From Mimachlamys varia (Eukaryota > Mollusca > Bivalvia > Pectinida > Pectinidae), in the NCBI GenBank assembly GCA_947623455.1, contig OX392532.1, forward strand, positions 27,874,792 through 27,938,791: 64,000 bases of DNA, given 5' to 3'. Below, piece by piece: positions 59,120-64,000 of the stretch. Position 1 is the stretch's first letter. Each line of letters begins with the position of its first letter. The position numbers were made by a program, and so were the translations under genes. Below the pieces are notes generated by a model, which saw only the letters and a program-made list of their open reading frames with translations, was not told where the DNA came from and made no database searches.

Positions 59120-60720
59120 CTATCAAAAACAATATGATTATAAATTAACACTTTAAACTTGGTTATTAAAGGAAATTGTAACTCATTATAATAGTTTTAG
59201 CTCAGATTTGAAACCCTCCAGAGATTTCCCAATTTTGACAAATATGATCGAGGGGCGGGAGAGGGAGTCTAAATTAGGGAGCCTCCCGCCCAAATTGGGA
59301 AGGTTGGCAATTATACATTCTGTAATATACTATCTATTAAATTGTACAATCAATTCTGTTGACTGTTATTTGACATAAATAATGTCTATAAGAAATCCAT
59401 GTACTTGCTGAAAAAGAATTGGTTCACTGTTTGAGATGTTGCAATGAAAAATATTTAGATGTAAATTACAATTTTATTTCATAATATAATTTCATAATAT
59501 AAACATATGATTTCCTCTGTACAAACTTGGGTCTAAATGCAGAGCTTTTCCAAATACAAAATAATTCCAGAGGTACCCAGTAACAGTCTCACAAGCACAA
59601 GTATTGTATAGTTTAACAAAAAAAAAAAAAATGAAAACTGTATACAGGTATGTATGATAAGCAAGATTGTCTATAACATGACAAATATTTAAGATCTTTA
59701 TAATTATTAAAATGTACATATTTTTGACAGTAATCTTTCACTCTGTATTTAAAAATTCCGCTAAATTGTGTTTGGGAAAATTACAATTTCTGTATGTTTG
59801 CTTTCTACAGCAAGTATTTTGCAAGCGCCTATTCATTATTGTGCTTACAATGTTTTTTCATATTTATTAAAATTTGAATGAGCCGAATTAAGCATGTTTA
59901 CACTATATACACAGTTGAAGGGATTTTTGTCAAAATGAAAATTTAAAGACTGAAGAGCTATAGAATGAACAAATATGAACCTAAAGTGCAATCATCATTC
60001 CTGCAGTTGTCGTAGGGGGTAGAGGTATTCAATTCAACTGGTCCACCTCTAAATCGTCTCAATTAATTTTCAATGGTCAATTTGAAAACATAAAAACGGA
60101 ATTACAGAAAGCCTTATTTTCTAAAAAAATCCAACATGTTTTTGAAGTGTTTTCAAAAAATAAATCTTCAATTTGGTTGTTTGCTAATTATAGATCGACT
60201 GATATAAGTTTTTATTCAATAGCACAAGTATATAACTATGTCAAATTAACAACAATTTTACTTTAGAAATTACGAACTCGTGAATGCAATAATTGTTCTA
60301 ACTTGGCACCTCAGTTTCACTTATGTAGAATTAATACATAACAACAAGTCATGAAATTTCACAAAAAGCTGAGAATGGAATTCAATTCTGTTGTTCAACA
60401 AATTTATAACTTGGCAGCTATACCTACTGGAAGAAGGAATGTGTATATCAGTATAATGTATTTACAATTTCAGCTCATTCATTAATGTCTGGGGGCCAAT
60501 AAAAGTGGATTGTCTGTTGAAGTAGTGCTTGTTTATGTATACAATGTTTTGTCCGTTGGTAGTAGTAGCCTGTCACCTTTACATCGATGTCTCTCCGCAG
60601 ACAATCGCAGCGATTCCCGGAATGTCAGTTATGCTGTGCATTAATCTCGTTTATTAAACCCTTTTTAACTTTCCGATCAGATTTGATAATAACCTGTTAC
60701 AGGTACGGTGCAGAAAGCTT
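59120..60720. other. Upstream KSR intron, nothing recognised
   Basis: AT-rich. Looked on the minus strand for the missing KSR N-terminal coiled-coil exons and did not recognise one. Confidence 0.45.
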
Positions 60721-60729
60721 CCCATACCA

Positions 60730-61610
60730 AAAAAAGGTACAAAAAAGTTACATTTTTATAGGTACAAAAAAGTCATAACTTTTTTATGCTAGATTGGAAC
60801 CCTATCAGAAAAGAGGTTTCAATCTAGCACTAAAAAGTTACAAAAAAGGTACAAAAAAGTTATACTCAACACATTTGTTCAGTTAAATAATCACTTTATT
60901 GTCAAAGAAAAAGGTACAAAAAAGGTATACTTTTTCAAAGGTATTAAAAAGGTACAAAAAAGTTATAAAAAAGGTACAAAAAAGTTATACCTTTTTAAAA
61001 GGTATACCTTTTTAAAAGGTATACCTTTTCAAAGGTATGAAAAAGGTACAAAAAAGTTATACCTTTTTAAAAGGTATAACTTTTCTGTACCTTTTTTATA
61101 CCTTTTTAAAAGGTATACCTTTTCAAAGGTATGAAAAAGGTACAAAAAAGTTATACCTTTTTAAAAGGTATAACTTTTCTGTACCTTTTTTATACCTTTT
61201 AAAAAGGTATACCTTTTTTGTACCTTTTTTATACCTTTTAAAAAGGTATAACTTTTTTGTACCTTTTTCATACCTTTGAAAAGGTATACCTTTTAAAAAG
61301 GTATAACTTTTTTGTATAAAAAAGGTACAGAAAAGTTATACCTTTTAAAAAGGTATAACTTTTTTGTACCTTTTTTATACCTTTTAAAAAGGTATACCTT
61401 TTCAAAGGTATTAAAAAGGTACAAAAAAGGTATAAAAATGGTATTAAAAGTTACAAAAAAGGTACAAAAAAGTTACAAAAAAGGTACAAAAAAGGTATTA
61501 AAAAGTTACAAAAAAGGTATAGCTTTTTAAAAGGTATAAAAAAGGTACAACAAAGTTACAAAAAAGGTATTAAAAAGTTACAAAAAAGGTACAAAAAAGG
61601 TATAAATTTA
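60730..61610. repeat. Palindromic A/T-run array (AAAAGGTAYAC / GTACCTTTTT)
   Basis: About 880 bp built from AAAAAGGTACAAAAAAGTTA and inverse pieces such as TATACCTTTTTAAAAGGTAT. Many perfect short palindromes (AAAAAGGTATACCTTTT). An included hairpin at 60787-60833 has arms TGCTAGATTG-AACC. Confidence 0.95.
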
Positions 61611-61694
61611 GAAGAAAAAAATCTTTATTTTTCAGAACATCAAATTTCAAAAATAATCCATTGTGGTTACTTTAACATTGATATTATCCTATTA

Positions 61695-62147
61695 CAGTGC
61701 ACTTCTCTTTATATCAAGTTGCATTTTTTAGACAAAAACATGATATTAACAGGAATGTGACATTAAGAGAAACATGTTTTTTTCCGTCTAAATCAAGTGC
61801 ATTTCCAACCTCCATACCTAAAAGTAAGATATTCAATGTACATATGAAGATGTTTCAATATATAGATAACATTATTTCAAATAAAAATCATTTTTGGGGT
61901 TATTTTGTATTTTCTATGCAACATTTTGTACAAGTTGTATCTGAAATCAAAAGAAATGACATCATTTTCAGAATATTTTATGTTATTGGTTAAAAAAAGA
62001 TGATATTAAGAGGAATTCACCTCAAAATACATGATATTAACCAGATACAATTACATAGATTATATAGAGAGAAAATTGGTGCTTGGGAAAACATGATTTA
62101 AAGAGGAATGTGATATTAACAGGTGTGATATTATGTGGAGTCCACTG
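61695..62147. mobile_element. MITE family 1, copy 2
   Basis: 453 bp, CAGTGCACTTCTCTTTATAT to GTGGAGTCCACTG with TA on both sides; collinear with 2181-2605. Confidence 0.8.
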
Positions 62148-62564
62148 TAGTACTATATCAAAATTTTTGCAGAAATTATATGTAGAAATATTCCTTTAAG
62201 CTACCTGTATGCAATTATTTTTGTATAGCTACTATTTCAAATATGTCATTATTGAGGAACTGTCATTAAAATGAAATTGTAATAAATATTATCTTCTTAA
62301 GATTCCCACAACACATACATCATATGATATAAATAAATTTGATAATAAAAAAACCTATCTTACATCATACAAATACACACAAATTTGACAAATATAATAA
62401 TAATCTTCTAACACTATATCATACTCACTACACATACATCAAACTATAACAATGACAGGTCAGCAAGGGCCCTGTCATGTGCTATTTCTTTTCTGTGATC
62501 ATCAAATCTTGAGCTTTAGACCCAATGGTCAAACCAAACAAGATTGATCTTTAGTCAATTAACT

Positions 62565-63035
62565 CCTTGTTAGTTTCTGACCAATCATGCTTCATGATGT
62601 CATACGGACCTGTTCATCAGTAAAAGATGGTTTTTGTTTGTTGAGTCTTTATTTAATTAAAACCAACTTTACTTCATAATGTCAAAATAAAAAGTTCATC
62701 AGTGGAAAGTTACAAAATTTGCCCATGAGTTGACCTTTTACCTGGTAACCATGAGTTTTGGCCTATTGAATCCTTGTTTAATTCTGATCAACTTTGCTTC
62801 ATAATGTCATATTAAAATGTTCATCAGTGAAAAGGTACAAAATTTGACCTTGGCCTGGTGATTTTATCTTTAACTCCGTGACTTTGACTTATTGTCAGCT
62901 GACTCATTGTTTAATTTCAACAAACTTTGCTTCATTACTGTATGTCACAACAAAAAAAATCATTAGTGACAAAGTACAAAATTTGACCTTGACCTTTGAA
63001 CCATATGACCTTGACCTTTGACCTCAGAAAGTATT
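62565..63035. repeat. Degenerate tandem repeat, ~120 bp x 4
   Basis: Recurring blocks: AACTTTGCTTCATAATGTCA, TTCATCAGTGAAAAGGTACA, AAATTTGACCTTGACC. Ends with stacked TGACCTTGACCTTTGACC. Confidence 0.7.
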
Positions 63036-63224
63036 TATGTCAACTTAACATCTTGATCAAGTTTCAAGTAAATTGGTCAATAAATAAGGTATCAGCTATG
63101 AGCTATTATTGGACAGGTGAATAGAGTGATTACTGTATTTGTCTTAATTAGTGCCCACTAGGCACCTAAAAAATGTCCCAAAGGGAGCGCTTAATAGGAT
63201 AACAAAAGTAGGACCTGCAAGAAC

Positions 63225-63780
63225 TAGAAATATCTATGAGACATAAATATGAAATCCATATGAAATAAGTTCTGCAAAATTTCATGAAACTTGGATATTT
63301 GGATTTTGACCAATCAGAGACCATAAAATGTCTCCCACTTTGTTTTTCATTAAAAGAATACTGTCATTGCCTTCGTATCATCAGATTACATATACATACT
63401 AAATTTCAATCAAATCGGACAATATTTAAATTTCGATAAATCAGAAGCCTCTAGTTGGCAGCCATCTTGAATCGTAATGCCACAGCTTTTTGTTTATAAT
63501 GAGCGCCTTCATGTTATCATCCATCCCATCAAGTTTCATCATGATTGGTATAGTATAGAAGAAAAGTTATTACAGGATATGTTTTAGCCAATCAGAAGCG
63601 GTGGCGGCCCTCTTGGACACTTGATCCGAGAAAAAAAAAGAGCAAGGTGCACAACAAGACATCATACTTATTATGTATGCAAAGTCTGATGAGAATGCAT
63701 AAGTAGTTATTTAAATTAGCTGGTTACATTACCATGGGATGGGACGCGACAGGACGGACATGGCGGGGGCATAAAATGTC
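63225..63780. mobile_element. Dispersed repeat family 8, copy 2
   Basis: Same block order as 46030-46230 but longer (about 555 bp), containing several AATCAGAAGC-type phrases and ending GGGACGCGACAGGACGGACA. Confidence 0.6.
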
Positions 63781-64000
63781 TTTTTAATAAGGTAAATAAG
63801 TACAATGTATTATGACCAGAATGGATAGTACTCATGATGTGAGACATAAATGTCATCAATTTTGGATAATTTGTACACAAATAACCAATATTTGTGGGGT
63901 TTTGTCTTGTAAACATGCACACAGCAAGGTTTTACCGCACCGTTAGATGGAATCTTTTAGTTGCATTGCGATTAAAAGGGCACTTGTATAATTTGTATAC

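Overview
The window is animal nuclear DNA. It is AT-rich, its genes are split by many GT-AG introns, and it is crowded with tandem repeats, short inverted-repeat elements and tRNA-derived SINEs. The protein sequences and the SINE type (a tail reading back into a motif such as CCTGGCATGTCCTAAAT, TTAATAGGACGTAAAAC) suggest a lophotrochozoan, most likely a bivalve mollusc. The species is not identified. No bacterial, viral or organellar gene was seen.

Two protein-coding genes are supported, and they converge. (1) Plus strand, 295-11927: twelve exons of a RUS1/DUF647-family protein (RUSF1, formerly C16orf58). The 5' exon or exons lie left of the window; the stop codon is at 11925-11927. (2) Minus strand, 59119 down to 27262: Kinase Suppressor of Ras (KSR). 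Sixteen exon positions are constant, plus two alternative exons for the first half of the C1 zinc domain. Exons for the extreme N-terminus lie beyond the right edge or were not recognised. In both genes every splice junction read by eye keeps the frame.

The roughly 15 kb between the two stop codons holds 3' UTRs and a series of unrelated tandem arrays: a ~4.1 kb array of a 41/43-bp unit (16164-20280), a 41-bp array (21991-22575), a 34-bp array (22958-24050) and a 30-bp array (25730-26125). KSR introns carry two large arrays of the same period (24 bp) but different sequence (47470-49190 and 51665-53290). A palindromic AAAGGTATACCTTT array lies upstream of the first KSR exon seen (60730-61610).

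Several families of small non-autonomous inverted-repeat elements occur in two or more copies: a TTAA-flanked family, a TA-flanked CAGTG family, a CTGTAAAAG family, a CAGTGATCA family, a short CATTCACCCC family and several foldback elements.

The observation most worth following is the pair of KSR exons at 46760-46840 and 43750-43842. They have identical entry and exit phases, and each encodes the first half of the C1 domain, so they look like mutually exclusive alternative exons.
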